From contig CATYSO010000022.1 of NCBI GenBank assembly GCA_958412345.1, positions 1 to 38,831 on the forward strand: 38,831 nt of DNA. The letters run 5' to 3'. Positions 38,583 through 38,831 of this stretch are shown in pieces (within the stretch, counting starts at the first letter, position 1; the number at the start of each line of letters is the position of its first letter). This DNA comes from an uncultured Collinsella sp. (GTDB taxonomy: Bacteria; Actinomycetota; Coriobacteriia; Coriobacteriales; Coriobacteriaceae). The notes beneath the pieces were generated by a model. The model was not told the origin of the DNA. It searched no databases and saw only the letters and a program-made list of their open reading frames with translations. A program made the translations under genes and the position numbers.

Positions 38583-38831
38583 TTATTCGGGCAAGTCAAT
38601 CTTGCCGACAAAGCTGTAATAAATCTCAATGTCCTGCCTGCGGGTGCCGTTCTCATCATAGCTGCACTCATGCACCACAATTTTCTCGATCATTTCCCGC
38701 AAGAGAGTGGGGGTCAGTTCTTCAAAGGCAAGGTGCTTGCGGACAATGCCCATAAATTTCTCGGCGTTGACGGTAGGTATCTTTACATTACCTTCTGAAA
38801 CATATGGCGCACCTTGTCCAGGCGGCTGTTT
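38583..38831 (-). CDS. Serine site-specific recombinase, C-terminal end (partial)
   Basis: Runs off the right edge. The last 83 codons include AEKFMGIVRKHLAFEELTPT, then LLREMIEKIVVHECSYDENG and IEIYYSFVGKIDLP before the stop. This is the DUF4368-type end of large serine recombinases of Tn4451/TnpX-like elements. The base composition is far lower in GC than the par/mob genes, so it belongs to a different, Firmicutes-like element. The first 20 residues at the edge fit the family less well, and a frameshift beyond the edge cannot be excluded. Confidence 0.7.
   Translation of the reverse strand, partial: KQPPGQGAPYVSEGNVKIPTVNAEKFMGIVRKHLAFEELTPTLLREMIEKIVVHECSYDENGTRRQDIEIYYSFVGKIDLPE

Noticed and set aside
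1..38831. tRNA or rRNA genes
   Set aside because: No cloverleaf-like or rRNA-like sequence was noticed by eye on either strand; a dedicated scan was not possible.

Overview
This is a GC-rich window whose core genes look like those of a gut actinobacterium of the class Coriobacteriia, most likely Collinsella or a close relative. That is inference from gene content: a second ParE/ParC-type topoisomerase pair, compact feoAB, PadR/HAAS operons and a yjdF gene with its riboswitch. Several blocks (radical SAM pair, methyltransferase cluster, macrolide-resistance pair, right-edge recombinase) have a Firmicutes-like flavour and look acquired.

Layout. 1-459: 3' remnant of an IS3-family transposase. 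566-5022: type IIA topoisomerase B and A subunits with promoter and terminator. 5034-6275: an AAA+ ATPase preceded by a long inverted repeat and three 19-bp palindromic iterons. 6576-8960: TetR regulator divergent from a 'radical SAM mobile pair'. 9106-11631: two SirTM-type sirtuins flanking an internally deleted mini-sirtuin, then a TIGR04076-type protein. 11632-13805: decayed genes (frameshifted DUF2958, truncated ArsR, broken SdpI) and a PH-domain protein. 14069-15312: PadR-HAAS-small membrane protein operon with a palindromic operator. 15831-17136: a long repeat block with a DUF4143-ATPase tail, a yjdF riboswitch and an intact yjdF. 17141-17869: Abi/HEPN gene broken by one stop. 18317-20513: feoAB. 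20660-24015: AraC regulator, transglutaminase-like protein, methyltransferase and a flavin/glutaredoxin fusion. 24025-24670: GGDEF pseudogene. 24914-25620: ToxN/TenpN-like toxin with a structured leader, a probable type III toxin-antitoxin locus. 26171-28492: three methyltransferases. 28646-29464: second copy of the riboswitch repeat block, with its yjdF lost. 29887-32606: Mef-like efflux gene (internally deleted) behind a leader-peptide attenuator, then a complete Msr(D)-like ABC-F gene. 32613-37966: mobilization and partition module (MobP relaxase, MobC, ParA, ParB, hairpin-rich oriT candidate). 38583-38831: C-terminal end of a serine recombinase.

The window reads as an accessory hot spot: transferred modules, duplicated regulatory RNA blocks and many broken genes. 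A recurring feature is loss of the middle of a gene while both ends stay in frame (mini-sirtuin, SdpI, Mef). The most promising items for follow-up are the tandem SirTM operon with its mini-sirtuin, the iteron-controlled ATPase, the twin yjdF riboswitches with an SD/anti-SD switch, the leader-controlled mef/msrD pair and the putative type III toxin-antitoxin locus. All functional names come from reading motifs by eye; no database search was run.
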